A stretch of 64,000 bases of DNA from the NCBI GenBank assembly GCA_027924585.1, contig BSBM01000125.1, forward strand, positions 4,035,001-4,099,000. The letters run 5' to 3'. The notes beneath the pieces were generated by a model that was not told the DNA's origin, did not search any database, and saw only the letters and a list, made by a program, of their open reading frames with translations. Positions 35,862 to 48,490 of this stretch are shown piece after piece. Both the position numbers and the translations under genes were made by a program. Within the stretch, counting starts at the first letter, position 1. Each line of letters starts with the position of its first letter. Source of the stretch: Larix kaempferi (lineage: Eukaryota; Streptophyta; Pinopsida; Pinales; Pinaceae).

Positions 35862-36426
35862 CTATGAGATATCTAGTCCACCTTTGGAACTAAAGGCATC
35901 ACTACCTCCGCTAATAGAGCCAGAGGAATCGAAACCTCCACCTACAGAGCCATGGGTGTCAATACCTCCATCAGGAAACAAATCAGCATGGACAAAAGCA
36001 TAGTTGATATGGTGGAGTAGGATATGGTGGATGGTCGGGTCGGTGAGGAGGAGAGTTAGGTCGATCGACTTATGGATCATGAGTCGGATGTGGTGGTGGG
36101 TTGGATGGGTGTGGAGGAGTAGATATTGGCTAGTCATCATGGTGAGTAGAAGGAAGAGGTGATGGATCATGGTATTTTGAGGATCTATCATCATGGTGCG
36201 GAGGAGGAGGTGGTGGTGGAGGACGATGAGGATCACCACCCTCAACACATGTAGAATCATCCCACATCCTCCAAGCATCTAGAAGGATGGGTGTATCGAA
36301 AATATGTTGCATCGAAAACCTCATATCATGAGGAAACATCCGCCATAACTCTACAAGATTAGGGTCTTGCATGATCTCATGTGCTCGTACTGGATGGACT
36401 CCCTGATGAGCCAACAATGTGGACAA
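35862..36426 (-). pseudogene. Unidentified reading frames with Pro/His-rich and Gly/Ser-rich tails
   Basis: The minus-strand frame 36426-36130 encodes DPNLVELWRMFPHDMRFSM, HIFDTPILLDAWRMWDDS and a PPPPPPPPHHDD tract. An overlapping frame (36278-35862) ends with Gly/Ser-rich repeats (DTHGSVGGGFDSSGSISGGS). Sequence to the right (36427-37450) gives coding-like but broken minus-strand peptides. I do not recognise the family. Its position downstream of a PBS at 37617 suggests the 5' part of an LTR element, but a captured or unrelated gene relic is possible. Confidence 0.3.
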
Positions 36427-37616
36427 CCTATCCGATGCATCATGTCGAATCCTATCATCTAGCCTACATCATTGGTCGGGTCTAGGAAATGTAGGAAACT
36501 CAAGCTCCTCCATATCCTCATCAACCTGAACAAGTGGAGGCCCCTCCCCATTGAACATGCCAATGTCTACAAAATATATAGTACACAACAATAATTAGAC
36601 AATTTCATTAAACAATTTAAAGAAAATGTTAGAATATATTTCATTTGCATTAGGTAAGACAAGAAAATGCAACTAGATTAATTTAACATAACCTAATATT
36701 ACCTCTATCATCCGGTGGATCATCCTGGGTGAAAAATATGTTGTGATGTGCTCTCCAATCCAACCCTACTTATAGATATGGTGAAAGGTCCAATTTATGG
36801 TCCTCCTTAATGTCTAGCATATCCATCACCTCTGATGTGATCCTACCTGAGAGCTTGGATTGGAACCTCTTGGGAATCATCTATCCCCACATGTGCATAT
36901 GCACCTCGTTCATCGTCCTAAGAGGGAAGCAATCAAATGATGGCCTCATGGCTGGAAACCTTTCAAAAATAAATAAATAAATCTCTAAACCAAAGCTCTG
37001 AATCTATTTTGGTATCCCCTAGAGAATCTAGGTACTGCACTGACTACTCTATCAAAATGAATAATATTAAGTGGTAGTTTCAAAGATAATGGTTTCTAGC
37101 ATCATGAAGACAAGGGATTGTCATGTGATACAGCTCTTTAATATACGTGCAGGGTACAATAGTAGTACTTAGCCCAATACCTCAAGGTACTAACTAAGGA
37201 GGCTCAATCGTTCCCTTATACATACTACCCAACTACCTAGGTATGTGAGAGTATCTTCCTTAATGTTGTGCTCGGTGCCACTACAACAATAAAGTGATCG
37301 ATGGGTTGGGTTTAGGTCACCTAGGGTACTCCCAATATAATCGAGGGTACATGGAAGTGATTCCATGTGTGGGTGATGTCTAATGTATTTTTACTCGAAG
37401 GGGTACCAATATGAGTTACAATGGTGTACAATAATTGTACCATCTGAGGGTACAACGTGGCTAAGTACCAATTATATTGACTACGTGTATTGTTCCTCAG
37501 CCATAGGTTTACCCATTGAATGACATATCTTTATAAATATTTAAAGACGTCGAAACATGTCTTTAGCCAAAAAAACATTCTATGAAATATTGGAGGTGTG
37601 ATGGCTCAAGAATGTG
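36427..37616 (-). other. Broken coding-like sequence, unidentified
   Basis: Minus-strand peptides of ordinary composition occur between stops, but no motif identifies them. The segment lies between a primer-binding site and the Pro-rich frame. Confidence 0.3.
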
Positions 37617-37628
37617 GCTCGGATACCA
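37617..37628 (-). promoter_or_regulatory. Primer-binding site, initiator tRNA-Met type
   Basis: The minus strand reads TGGTATCCGAGC, one base from TGGTATCAGAGC, two bases beyond the LTR end at 37631. Confidence 0.6.
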
Positions 37629-37630
37629 CT

Positions 37631-38094
37631 TGTGGTGTTCTTTATCCCCGAAACTTGAAACAACAGAAGATATACATAGTTTAAGATGCAATAAAATAGA
37701 ATTTATAGAGTAGAGATAAGAAACATTAGATAATGGAAAGATAAATATGACAGGAAAGAAGCCTTGCATTATGAGAATAACTTTCGGAAGCAATTTTCAT
37801 AGGCCTCTTGAGGTAGCATGAACTTTCACTTGAGCAATGCTCCATTACAATAATTCTTGACAAAAATAGTCATAACCTTATAGCTCTTTAAATAGGCTTC
37901 CTAGATGCAAAACCCTAACTACTTGACATGGTCAAATAATTAATAATTATCATTTCCTAGTGGGTTTAAATAACTAGAGACCCTTTCTACATTGATTGTT
38001 GACTACTGGCTACTTAGCTCGATTCCCAAGAGATGTTTGTATAAAATGCACGACTAACTACTAAAGTAAGGAGGGTTAGGGTAGGACCCTACCA
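37631..38094 (-). mobile_element. Ty3-type LTR with PBS on one side and pol end on the other
   Basis: A 464-bp LTR-like segment (+ strand TGTGGTGTTC ... GACCCTACCA) resembles the LTR at 61956-62357 in its last 200 bp (ACCCTAACTACTT, CCTAGTGGGT, GGTTAGGGTAG-ACCCTA). On the minus strand it is preceded by an integrase C-terminus (38095-38330) and followed by a PBS. That is expected at the junction of two tandem element copies sharing one LTR. Confidence 0.55.
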
Positions 38095-38330
38095 TATATG
38101 GAGTATCAAAACCAAAATCATTCTTAGACACCTGATAGATGATTAAGTAGGGACCATACTAAATGAGTTTGACCTTACTATATACTTTCTTCTAAAATTG
38201 ACCTATATCCAAATGAGACCACACTTTTTCACCAACTTGAATTGCTTGGTTATATGCATTGTCAATGTAGTTAAGACTTAAATGCCACTTCGATGGAGAA
38301 GTATGAATGATAGATGCAAATACTTTGCAC
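38095..38330 (-). pseudogene. Ty3/gypsy integrase C-terminus, decayed
   Basis: The minus strand reads QVGEKVWSHLDIGQF, a stop, then YGPYLIIYQV and KNDFGFD immediately before the LTR. This follows the family order KVGDKVWL, RYGPFxILxxVG and an acidic tail before the polypurine tract. Stops show it is dead. Confidence 0.55.
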
Positions 38331-39425
38331 TAAGGTATGATTATTAACATTAGTTCAACCACCTCTCTATCAATGAGAGGATGTGGAAAAATTAAAAAAA
38401 ATTCTAATATTTTCCAAAATGAATACCAAAAATAGCTCATAAAACGTAAGTTACCATGACTCACCTTTTCAACATAGTTTTATTAAAGACTACTTGTCTA
38501 TTCAACTAAAAAACGGAGCATCTTTTGAGTTTTCAATTAAGTAAAAAACTTTGAAGAATGCACACTATCTCAACTCAATTTTTTTATAAGGAAAAAACCT
38601 TTCTAAATGCATATTAACCCAACTAAGATGTATATCTAGGATGGATCCTATTGGAGACTATCACATAAAGGATATCTTTCAACTTTAACAAAATGTTACA
38701 TTTTTTCTTTATAAATTTGTATAAAATGAAAAATGAAAAATACTTTAAAAACTTGTAAACAATCCTTCATACATAATATTTTATAATTTTACATAAATCT
38801 TATTATATGAGTTTGCATATAATTTCATTAAAAACTTGTAAAACGTGGTGAAATTTTCCATCCCTGTACCATGAGAGGTACGGAAGCAAGAAGGAAAGAT
38901 CGAGCACGGCTGGTCAAATAATATACATAAAGCATCACATATCTTTGAGAAAAGGGGGAAATAACATACAATGAACAATTTCGAACATAACAAACTGAAA
39001 CAAAATTATATGGAAAAAGCATCATATATCGATTATGGATTACTTAAGTTGAAAGATGTAAAATGTAATTAATAATATTTGTGTTTTTTTTAAAATATGA
39101 TTCAGATTTTAATAAAAATTTGGACTGTGATTTTTTTGGAAAAAAAAAGTCAATAAAATGTCTCTATTATAAAAAAAACTAGATGGTATGGATATGGAAT
39201 CAATAAAAAAAAAAAGTTTTGTAATAAAATAAATGTTACATTTTTTAACATACAAAGATAAAGTTCACGTTTTTTCTTTAGATATATATAAAGAAGTTCA
39301 CCATCAACTTTTGTTCAAAGGGGATCTATTATAAAATATGCTTGTTCTTTTAACACAATTAAAGATAAAATTTACTACCAATTTCTATTCAAAAAGGTTC
39401 TATTGATAAAGTTCACCATCAACTT
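38331..39425. other. AT-rich sequence, no recognisable gene
   Basis: Long A/T runs and short frames; nothing recognisable. Confidence 0.45.
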
Positions 39426-39540
39426 CGACATAGTCGGTAAGCATGGGGCATAAGATTTGAACTGGTGACCTCCATTTACAACATTTTCTTCATATCAAGC
39501 AAATCGCAAGTTGAACTAAACCCATGCAAGCTTATCAACT
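39426..39540 (-). repeat. SINE head relic (tRNA-derived)
   Basis: On the minus strand a box A-like TGGGTTTAGTTCAACTTG is followed about 55 bases later by box B CCAGTTCAAATC. Between them lies TTGTAAATGGAGGTCAC, shared with the SINE candidate at 48292-48490. The tail is not defined. Confidence 0.5.
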
Positions 39541-40829
39541 CCCTCTCTGAACATATGAACATAACTGAATATTGGAATTTCTTTCTATACTTGTTACAGT
39601 GAAAAAGAAAATATGAAATCATATATATGCCTTCCATTATTGTTTTACAGTTTCTTTCAATGATATTTTTTAAAACTTTTTTTAATAAGATTACCCAGAC
39701 ATCAAAGGATAAAATGTTAAGCAAATATAAATGGTAAAACATTAAGTCGCCACGGCTAAAAGTAATTAATTATATTAGGTTATCTTTAACAAGTTTGTAT
39801 GCACATGATTCCTTTTAAAAAGTAATACTGAAGGCATCGTGCTTGCATATGTGGCGTGTGTCGTGATTACCTGTTATGGACGCCTTCAAATCGGGTTTTT
39901 ATTGAAACATTGAAGCTGATATTGAAATAAAAAGCATCTCATTTATCTTTTGCTATGCCTACGATTTATATTATAAAGTTACTGTTTACCTAATAAAATA
40001 AATTATTATAATAATAATATATTATTCATTCATATTTATATTTGTCTTATTAGATATAAATATTTATATATTATATAGATAATTTTATAATAAATAATAT
40101 AAAATATTTTGAGATTACTCAAAAAAATAATAATAATTGAATTCTTTTATAATTTTCTTTATATTTCTTAAAGTTTTAAAAATATTATTTTTATATCATT
40201 ATATTATTTATACTGAGTTAAAAGGTTAAAAATCTTATTATTATAATAAATATTTTACAATTGTATTAATTTATCCTTTAATTCTTTGTCAAACTCTACA
40301 TTATTTATCTGGTTTTTATATATTAAATATTTAATTCTAATCATATTAACTATATATTTTTAAAAAAATATAAAATTAAATTTTATATTATTTATTATTT
40401 TAATAAATGATAACTAAGTATATATTTGTGAAACAAGAAACCTGCGTAGATTTTTTGAGCCAACGTAAGTATATATTATTATAATATTTATTATTTGAAG
40501 ATATAAAAACTAATATATCATAAATTAAGTGAATGTGAATGTTAAGTATATATTATTATAATATTTATTATTTGAAGATATAAAAACTAATATATCATAA
40601 ATTATGTGAATGTGAATGTTATTGTAACATTAAATAATCATATACCATAAGTCAACTAAAAAATTGTTTATATTATTATTATAATATAAAATAATACTAA
40701 TTCAGTTATAAATTAATCATAAAAACGTTTTAAAAATATATATTAAGTAATATTAATTTGTTGTAAGTATATATCGTATATAACTAGAAACATACAAAAT
40801 TATTGAGAAAATAGTTAACGGTTATCTTT
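39541..40829. other. Extremely AT-rich sequence
   Basis: Dominated by A/T words and containing a 77-bp tandem duplication listed separately. No gene is seen. Confidence 0.5.
40466..40619. repeat. 77-bp tandem duplication
   Basis: Two adjacent 77-bp copies (40466-40542, 40543-40619), almost identical, beginning TAAGTATATATTATTATAAT. The near identity suggests a recent slip or unequal exchange. Confidence 0.92.
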
Positions 40830-41075
40830 CTTAGACGTCACGGAACAATGGGAGACAGGATAAAATATAGTAACGCAAAATGGCCTTTCAGTGCCCCAAG
40901 GAACGCAACGATGCCCATAGACCGGCATGGCCATGAAAACTCTAACGGGATACGGACAGCAAATCCGTCACTTGACAGACAGTGGGGCAGGTTTCCATGG
41001 CTTCTGTCGTCATTAATGGAATTATAATTCGGTATGACGCCGTAGATGATGTAAATCCAGAACGATACATATTTT
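40830..41075. other. GC-richer island in AT-rich sequence
   Basis: About 245 bp of balanced composition with a GACGTCAC word at 40834 and several CpG sites. It is flanked on both sides by long AT-rich DNA. It does not match any repeat in the window and has no convincing protein. It could be low-copy DNA or a relic of a promoter or 5' leader. Confidence 0.4.
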
Positions 41076-41169
41076 TTTCTCAATAATAATATTTTTTTAA
41101 ATTAATTTTTTATAAGTTATAAATTTTATAAAATAATTTTTTTTTTAATATATATATATAGATTTTAAT

Positions 41170-41507
41170 TAGGGGAATTAGCAATTGGAGTTGGGGTATT
41201 CTCATGACATGTGACAGGGGTAACTGACTTCTCATCTTTACTACTTGAGTTTTTATTTGGAATTATATCTTTTTTATTTTTAACTTATATAATTATCAAA
41301 TATTCCACTTCCAAAAACTATATATAAGATATATATTTTGAATCCATAGTCTGTAAGTCATAGTTTAACACTCCTACAAACCTTATCTTCCATTTACAAC
41401 TGACTTCTTATCTTTACCACTTGAGTTTTTATTTAGAAATATACCTTTTTCATTTTTAACTTATATAATTATCAAATATTCCATTTCTAAAAACTATATA
41501 TAAGATA
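41170..41507 (-). repeat. SINE-related fragments with a 110-bp direct repeat
   Basis: 41172-41200 matches the end of the SINE candidate at 48292 (AACTGGAGTTGGG, CATGACA). The minus strand of 41380-41430 matches its box A side (TCAAGTGGTAAAGATAAGAAG, TTGTAAATGGAAG). A 110-bp segment (41222-41331) is directly repeated at 41398-41507. Confidence 0.6.
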
Positions 41508-41689
41508 TTTTTTTTATTGAATTTGAACTTATGATTTATGCATAATCTCTTCGTTAACATTATGTCTTGAAGCCATGGTCTCGACGTCAAGTTTAAGATA
41601 TTGAACTAATTAGTCCACACGCTTTAATCCTTTTAATATAAATATTTTTTATAATTTTGGTGAAGAAAACATATATAAAAAAAAATTAT

Positions 41690-42879
41690 TAGTTTTTGAA
41701 TTTATAAAAGTAGATGAAAAAATTATTTTCAAAAGTAAAGAGAATAATATGATTGTCTCGAAGGATTGGAATTCCTATCTTAAAAAGCTTTATGAATCAC
41801 TCTTTTTTATGGAAAATGAAGGTTTTTCTTTAGAAGATATAGATTTTGGGATTAAGCACTTTGAGAATGTGAAAGTTGAGGACATTGAAGGCTAGCAAAC
41901 TGAAATCCTAAAAATTGGGAAGTATGTCCTCATTCCTCACATCCACAAGCTCTTCAATCTAGTAGTCAAGAAAGGCTTCCCTAAACCTTGGACTCAGAAG
42001 GTTATTGAAGCCATTTTTAAAAGCGACAATAAAAATAACCCCTCTAATTATATGACCATTATGATTATCCCTCTCTTAGCCAAGTTATATGGTATTATTT
42101 CGGGAAATAAGATGAACATATGGTTGGAAAGTAAGGTAAATGAGCTAAAGGGAAACCAGGTTTTAGAAGGTATCATTTCACCTTAGATCGCATCAATACT
42201 CTCATCATCATTGCAAAGGAATGTCACAATAATAAGATCAGTCTCCTTTGTTTCTTTGTGGACTTTAGGAAAGTTTTTGATATGGTGCCTATAAATAACT
42301 TATGAAAAAGATTAGAAGAGTTAAAGGTTCCTTTCGAGTTGAGAGCCATTGTAATAAGGTTGTACAAGAATGTCATTGCCAAGTTTAAGAATGCTGAGGG
42401 TTGGTCGAAATATATTAATTGGAATATATGAGTTAAGCAAGACTTCTCCCTCTCCCCTACCATTTTTTGTATATACATTGATAAGTTAGAAGGCAGTTAA
42501 AATGTTGTTCAATAGAGGTAGGCTACACTGGCATGATGTTAGCATGAATTGTCGTCATCCTTCTTCTTTATGCTGGTGATATTGTTCTTCTAGCAAGACG
42601 TCGCTCTGATCTTGATACACAATTAAGAATTATCAAGTATTTCTACTCTGGTATGGGGTGCATGACCATCAATACTATCAAAAGAAAACTTATGTTGATA
42701 AAATCTAATAAGGTCATTTAGGCTCCTTTTTTGTTTGATAATATCAACTTGGAGGAAATGCCTTCCTGTAAATATGTTGGGATTCATATCCATCACAAGC
42801 TTAAATGGAACTACAACATCGAGAAAAGGATGAATGGAGGGTGGAAAACTTATTTTGGACCTGAAAATAATTGTAAGTA
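41690..42879 (+). pseudogene. LINE reverse transcriptase, 5' part
   Basis: This is a non-LTR reverse transcriptase on the plus strand with frameshifts and stops. It reads HKLFNLVVKKGFPKPWTQKV, NNPSNYMTIMIIPLLAKLYG, then CFFVDFRKVFDMVPI (first catalytic Asp). PTIFCIYIDKLE, LLLYAGDIVLLAR (box YAGD where the family has YADD), CKYVGIHIHHKLKWNYNIEK and GGWKTYFGPENN follow. The start is 5'-truncated. The frame is cut at 42879 by the 17-kb Ty3-type element. The continuation at 60014 joins exactly in frame once the insertion and one TSD copy are removed. The YAGD change kills the active site. Confidence 0.88.
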
Positions 42880-42884
42880 GGCAA

Positions 42885-45356
42885 TGTAACGCACCCAATG
42901 CTACACTAGAATTAAAACACACTAATAATATATATATATATATATATATATGTTACATGCAAAATTGTTATATAAATTCCTATAACAAATGCATAACAAA
43001 AATAAACATTTTAGTGAAAGCATAGTAGACCAACATAATTGATCAACATAGATTACACTAGACCAAACCATATTTAACAACACAATTTGATATAGTATAG
43101 CTTTAAACATAATAAAGTACTTATTAACTATGGCACAAAGTAGCTATGACACAAAGAACCTGTGACACAAGAGCTATGACACAAATCAATTGTGACATGG
43201 ATTATTTGTAACATGAGAGTTGTGACACAAGAGCTATGCCACAAAGACTGTGACACAAGAGCTGGGACATAAATCAACTGTGACACAAGAGCTAACACAA
43301 GAGTTGTTACACAAGCACTGTGACACCAACGATGTTTATAATAACTATGACACAAATTCACTATGACACAAGAGGTATGACACAAGTACTATTATAATAA
43401 CTATGAAACATGAGTTGTGACACAAGACCTATGACACAAGTAGTGTTTATAATAACTGTGACACAAAGTCACTATCACATAGATCGACCATGACACATGA
43501 TCTATGACACAAGACTTGTGACACAAGCACTGTTATAATAGTTGTGACACAAGAGATTGGACCCCAAAACTATGACACGAGCAGTGTTTATAATATGTCT
43601 GACACAAGAGCTGTGACACAAGCACTGTGACACAAGAGCAATGACACAAGACCTGTGACACAAGCACTATTATCATAACAATGACACAAGAGCCGTGACA
43701 CAAGATCTATGACACAAGCACTATTATAATAACTGTGACACGAGAGCTGCGACGCAAGACCTGTGACACAAGCACTATTATAATAACTTCGACACAAGAC
43801 CTATGACACAAGCAATGTTCTACACAGTGAAACTTACTTGCAATGAACCAATAAATTATAAGTTACTAACTCAAAAGGATAGTTACAACTGCATACATAA
43901 ATCCTCAAATACACTAAGCTTGAGAACACATATCATAGCCTTTCTTCTATCGTTTAATGAATTATAAATTGTTAACTAAACATGCAATTCCATCCATGAA
44001 TACAAATTTTATTATATCATTTAAAACAGAGATTCAGTAACACTCAAACATTGAATCATGAAAAGGTTTACAACTTCTTAGCATATAAATGTCTTCTGGC
44101 AAAGTATAAAATGGTTGGGCTTGACCAAAAACATTTTATGGAATGACACATAAGTCTTAGGGGTGCAAAAACACCCCATGTGTGTGTGTATGCATAACAA
44201 CAAAAACAAGAACTGCGCATAATTCATTTACACTTCCAAAATTTACAACTTATTCAATTATAAAAAATTAAATACCTAGAAATACATTCCAGACTTGGAA
44301 TTTTGTCATTTCCATTATAATTTTAGATAAAACTTGGCATGCATAACCAACCAAATTCAAACAAATTATTCATTGAATTCCGTTCATCATTGAATTTATC
44401 ATAAAATGTTAAATAATAGAAAAAGTTCATAAACATTAAAACCAATACTCATATGACATTTCAATTGAATGGGAAACTAGCTCTGTGTGAGGCACGCTCC
44501 ACCCAATTGTAGGCTATTTTTCGCATTAATCTCTCAAAAAAATGACACCCCCGAACTGAGACTCATGCATTCACTAGACATACATCTCACCAGTCCCATA
44601 ATTTATCAGGATTAAACACTTGGCAATTAGGAAAATTGGTTTAAGTCCAATTCCATGCCAAACAATGCATTTCACTTCCTTGATTTCCTTCTCACTGCAC
44701 AACGGTGAGACACATCACTGTCATCTATGCTCAGAATTTCACCAAAACAACTAACTACACCATTTTCCACTTCACTGGAATGACCAGAGGCAAAATGGAC
44801 AAAGTTCACATAAATTCTCCAGCAATTTGGTTCACAGGTTCAGGAATTCATATCAGATTTCATTATCATACAATAATTACCTCCTCTATTCGCTCGGACC
44901 TTCCCCACAACTTGCTTGGGCCAATTTTCCATTTTGTTTTTTTCTTGCATGGTAATACTCTTCTCAACGTGGACTCTCCCATAATCCACGTTTCTCCTTT
45001 TTAATTAACACTAAATGATTCCTTAATCACACTTAATTCCCATCATGCCATTAAATAATTTTAAATTAATAAAAAGACAATTTTTTCTTAAATCATGTCT
45101 TAGGACAAACTTTATGGAGTTAAAGGTTTAATGGGATCATAACATGGTTTTATCCCCTAGGAAATTCTAACCCCCTACTATCTCTGGTGAATACATGAGT
45201 CCTCGATCTCTTCAACGCACTACCTCAACAAAGCTAGTGGTTGATTTTAATATTAATAATTACTAAATACAATATGTTCATCATTGTAGGCATTCATAGA
45301 AAATAATTACATCTTGGGCATCATTAGAGTAGGGGTTTCAAACTAGGGGTGTTACA
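42885..45356 (-). repeat. LTR (3') of the 17-kb Ty3-type element
   Basis: A 2472-bp LTR with a (TA)n run at 42926-42950 and a degenerate tandem array at 43128-43825. It aligns with 55604-60008 over its full length apart from the insertion in the partner. Confidence 0.88.
43128..43825. repeat. Degenerate minisatellite (TGTGACACAAG core) in LTR
   Basis: Dozens of variants of TGTGACACAAG separated by 3-15 bases, with a higher-order unit containing ACTATTATAATAACTGTGAC. The same array occurs in the other LTR at 55850-56150 and 58070-58510. Short minus-strand frames rich in CVT and SQL are by-products of the repeat. Confidence 0.9.
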
Positions 45357-45372
45357 TTCCACTCCCCCTTAA
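45357..45372 (-). promoter_or_regulatory. Polypurine tract of the 17-kb element
   Basis: The minus strand reads AAGGGGGAGTGGAA directly before the LTR start, preceded by coding-like NTEDDVEFKGEWN. Confidence 0.75.
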
Positions 45373-46384
45373 ATTCTACATCGTCCTCGGTGTTCTAATG
45401 CTTATATGTATTTATACAATGTTTACATACCTCAAAATTCACAAAATGTTGCAGGTACACCTTTTTTGCATTGCATCTTTCAAGTTGGCTTTTCAAAATT
45501 AGGCCAGATCCATTGGACCTCACCATATTATTCCTAATGGATTGGCCTTTCAACTCAACCTACAGACTAGTCACTGAGTACTTTTCATTCAACTATCATC
45601 ATTCTTGTTACCTCTTCTTGGGAACTTATGGAATCTATAGTTGATTCAGAACATTTCTCCAGCAACACGAGGACTTATGATCAGTTACTATCTTCGATTT
45701 GTGTGATTTTCTTCAATCTTCTTTAGCTTTTATGATAAAAGCAACAACTTTCAAATGAAAAATTTCCTCTGCAATCAATCATCATAAATTCATTAATCCA
45801 GTATAATAAAAATATGGGTATCCTTTTATGAAAGATCAACTATATATTTCTTTCCTCGGAATGCTTTCATGCATTTTATGATTAACTCAACATATGCATA
45901 TAGATTAATCCATTTATCTTCATTTTTTTTACATAAATTTAACTATCTCAACATTCATTGTCCATTTCAAACAAAAATAAATACAAAATTTTTAGTTGTA
46001 ACATGCATTTCAACAACTTTCTTTTTCTAGAAAGTAATAACATAAGTAAAAAGAGAAGAGTAAGAGTTCCCCCTCTTTATATGATCCAATCCAGAGTCCC
46101 AAATTCATTGATTTTCTACTCCTTGGACTCTTATCTATAGAATGCAAGTGCTCAACCTACATCTAATAAAGGGATTCATTACCAGTGCAACCCGATCACC
46201 ACAAATTCCACATAATCACCTGCATTAATAGAGTTTCAGAACTGGCTACAACCAGTTTTTTTTTCCTTAGCATGCAAGTGTTTGACTTGCATAGTCTCTA
46301 TCTTCAGTCTTTAACATGCAAGTGTTCAACTTGCATAATTACCGTCTTCATGTAGAGGAAAACACATCCTCACAAAATTACCTT

Positions 46385-46586
46385 AGGCATCATGACATCA
46401 ATGCCCATAATTTGGTGTAGTCATGGATCAACCCTTAATAATAATACTTCAGGAACCAATGCATCAACACTCATTTCTTCCAACGCAATCATGGATCAAC
46501 CCTTTCAAGCACCATGACATCAACACTCAAGCGCAGCCATGGATCAACCCTTCCCAAGAACTATGACATGAACACCGATACCATAC
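46385..46586. repeat. Imperfect tandem repeat, about 50-65-bp units
   Basis: Three and a half units share CATGACATCAACACTCA and CATGGATCAACCCTT (starts near 46385, 46451, 46508, 46557). Confidence 0.8.
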
Positions 46587-48291
46587 TACATTATATATAT
46601 TTTGTATTTTATTATTATTATTATTATTATTAGGTTCGTTCATTAGATCGGGCGCCTCCCTCCCCCTCTAGATTTGTTAGTAGGTGATGTTTTTTATTAA
46701 TTTATTATTCTTTATTAATTTTCTTTTATACTGCTTCAACCTTTAATGCAGTACCAACTTGTGAAATCTTCTGCTTTTTTAGAGGAGACACATCCTCAAT
46801 GGAAGCAACTGAGAAAAACTCACCCTCGGCTTGGCGTAGTCTTCTTCTTCTTTATCTTTTCTTTTTTTTTTCTTCAAAATGCAAGCTCTAAGATTTACCA
46901 TATTCCTCTTCTTTAGTTTTGCTTGTGTACTTGCTAGTTACATAGTAATTAGCAATGCTCATTAGTATCATGATGTAATTTACATACATTTATCATAATG
47001 TATTATCATAAAATTAAAAACATATTATATTCTAAAATCTACTTCTCGACATTGAAAAACCAAGAAGGAGTCCATTCTCTTGAGGTGTAATCATGTAATA
47101 AATGTCGGCAGCCAACACACAACACAACACTAGGAATGCGTCCACTCATTTCCAATGTGTGTCATGTCAGTTGGACTTGTAGCTTAAATATCTTTTCAAA
47201 GTAAAAATATTTTCTGAATATTATCTCCTATAAAAATTATTTTCAATATTAAATCGAGGTTATGGTAAAGATATCTCCCTTCTTCCTCAAGGCTTGAGTG
47301 AATTTTTAATTTATTTATTTGTGCCACATTCTTCAATCAAACATGATGAAGAACCTCTTGGATGACCCCGGAGAACTCTAATCTTGTAATCTCTTTCTCT
47401 ACATTTAAAGTTTTAGTTTTGCAGTTTCATTATTTGCATCACTTACAGGTAATAACATTAGATATGTACAAATAAATCATATCAGATAGCTTTAGATAAT
47501 AGCTATTAAAAGTTATAAGCAACTAATAACTTTACTAGATAACAACAATTTAAAATTTTATAATCAGCTAACAATTTATCTCAATTAGCAACATATTCTT
47601 AGTTTTAACTTTTCATAAGTTATCTTAAGTATAGAAGTATCAAAAATTCATTTACAACTCACACAAATGTGGTGAACAAGAATTCAAGCATTCATACCTA
47701 CACCAAAACATGTGAGTGCACCATTCTTATTAGGAAACATTCAATAGAATTCAAACACTTAATGTTGTTTCAGATTCTCTTGTACATTTAATACTGCATT
47801 CAAATATATAATTTTGCAATTACACCAATTGCCATTAAATAAAAACATTCCAATATTGTATCAACATAAACCATTCTCTCAGAGATGGACTCAGGCATAG
47901 GCCCATCCAAAGAATTTAGCTAGTTATCCAATATGGCCATCTACCATCGGACTTAAAATACAATTCAAGCATAGGATAGCAACAATGAGTAAAAGAAACA
48001 AGATTTCCCAACTAGCGAGCTCTAGTAAATAGCTGCAAGCACCTCAAGGTCTCAGCCAGTATAACCCAATCAATACCAGTCGCACACAACATCAATGAGG
48101 TTCTCCTTCTCTGTAAGATCAGTCCCTTGGGAGTTACCTCACTCTAGGTGTTGTTCAGTGTGGGTGGGAAAGGGTAGTACAGACCCCGCTAACTTCTTAG
48201 GAGGTCCCATCCATCACTAAGGTGTTTATAGGATCAAACCGAACCATTCTCTACTTTTTTTAATTAACACATCCTTTTGTTTTACTAAGGG

Positions 48292-48490
48292 AATCAGAAA
48301 CTGGAGTTGGGATGGTACTTGCATGACACAGGGTCCATGGATCCAATCTCACTACCACTATACCCCTAGGTGCATCCACAGGCCCGGACCATGTCGTACG
48401 GGTAAGTTTGGGGGGATTCGAACATGTGAACTTCCATTTACAACCGATTACAACTTCTCATCATTACCACTTGATCTGCCCCCATGGGCT
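48292..48490 (-). repeat. SINE candidate (tRNA-derived)
   Basis: On the minus strand a box A-like GATCAAGTGGTAATG is followed by box B ATGTTCGAATCC, then a body ending CATCCCAACTCCAG. Related pieces are at 39426-39540 and 41170-41430, so it is a dispersed family. No poly-A or TSD could be fixed with confidence. Confidence 0.6.

Noticed and set aside
38781-39025. Two overlapping Cys/Phe-rich minus-strand frames as a small membrane protein
   Set aside because: AT-rich context with no supporting start, homology or conservation; the overlap in two frames suggests chance.
43128-43797. Minus-strand frames rich in CVT/SQL/CHSYY that look like repeat proteins
   Set aside because: They are translations of the TGTGACACAAG minisatellite, start at arbitrary ATGs and change with the repeat frame.
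48400-48480. A tRNA gene suggested by a box B-like GTTCGAATCC
   Set aside because: No cloverleaf arms can be formed, box spacing is too long, and related pieces elsewhere show a SINE.
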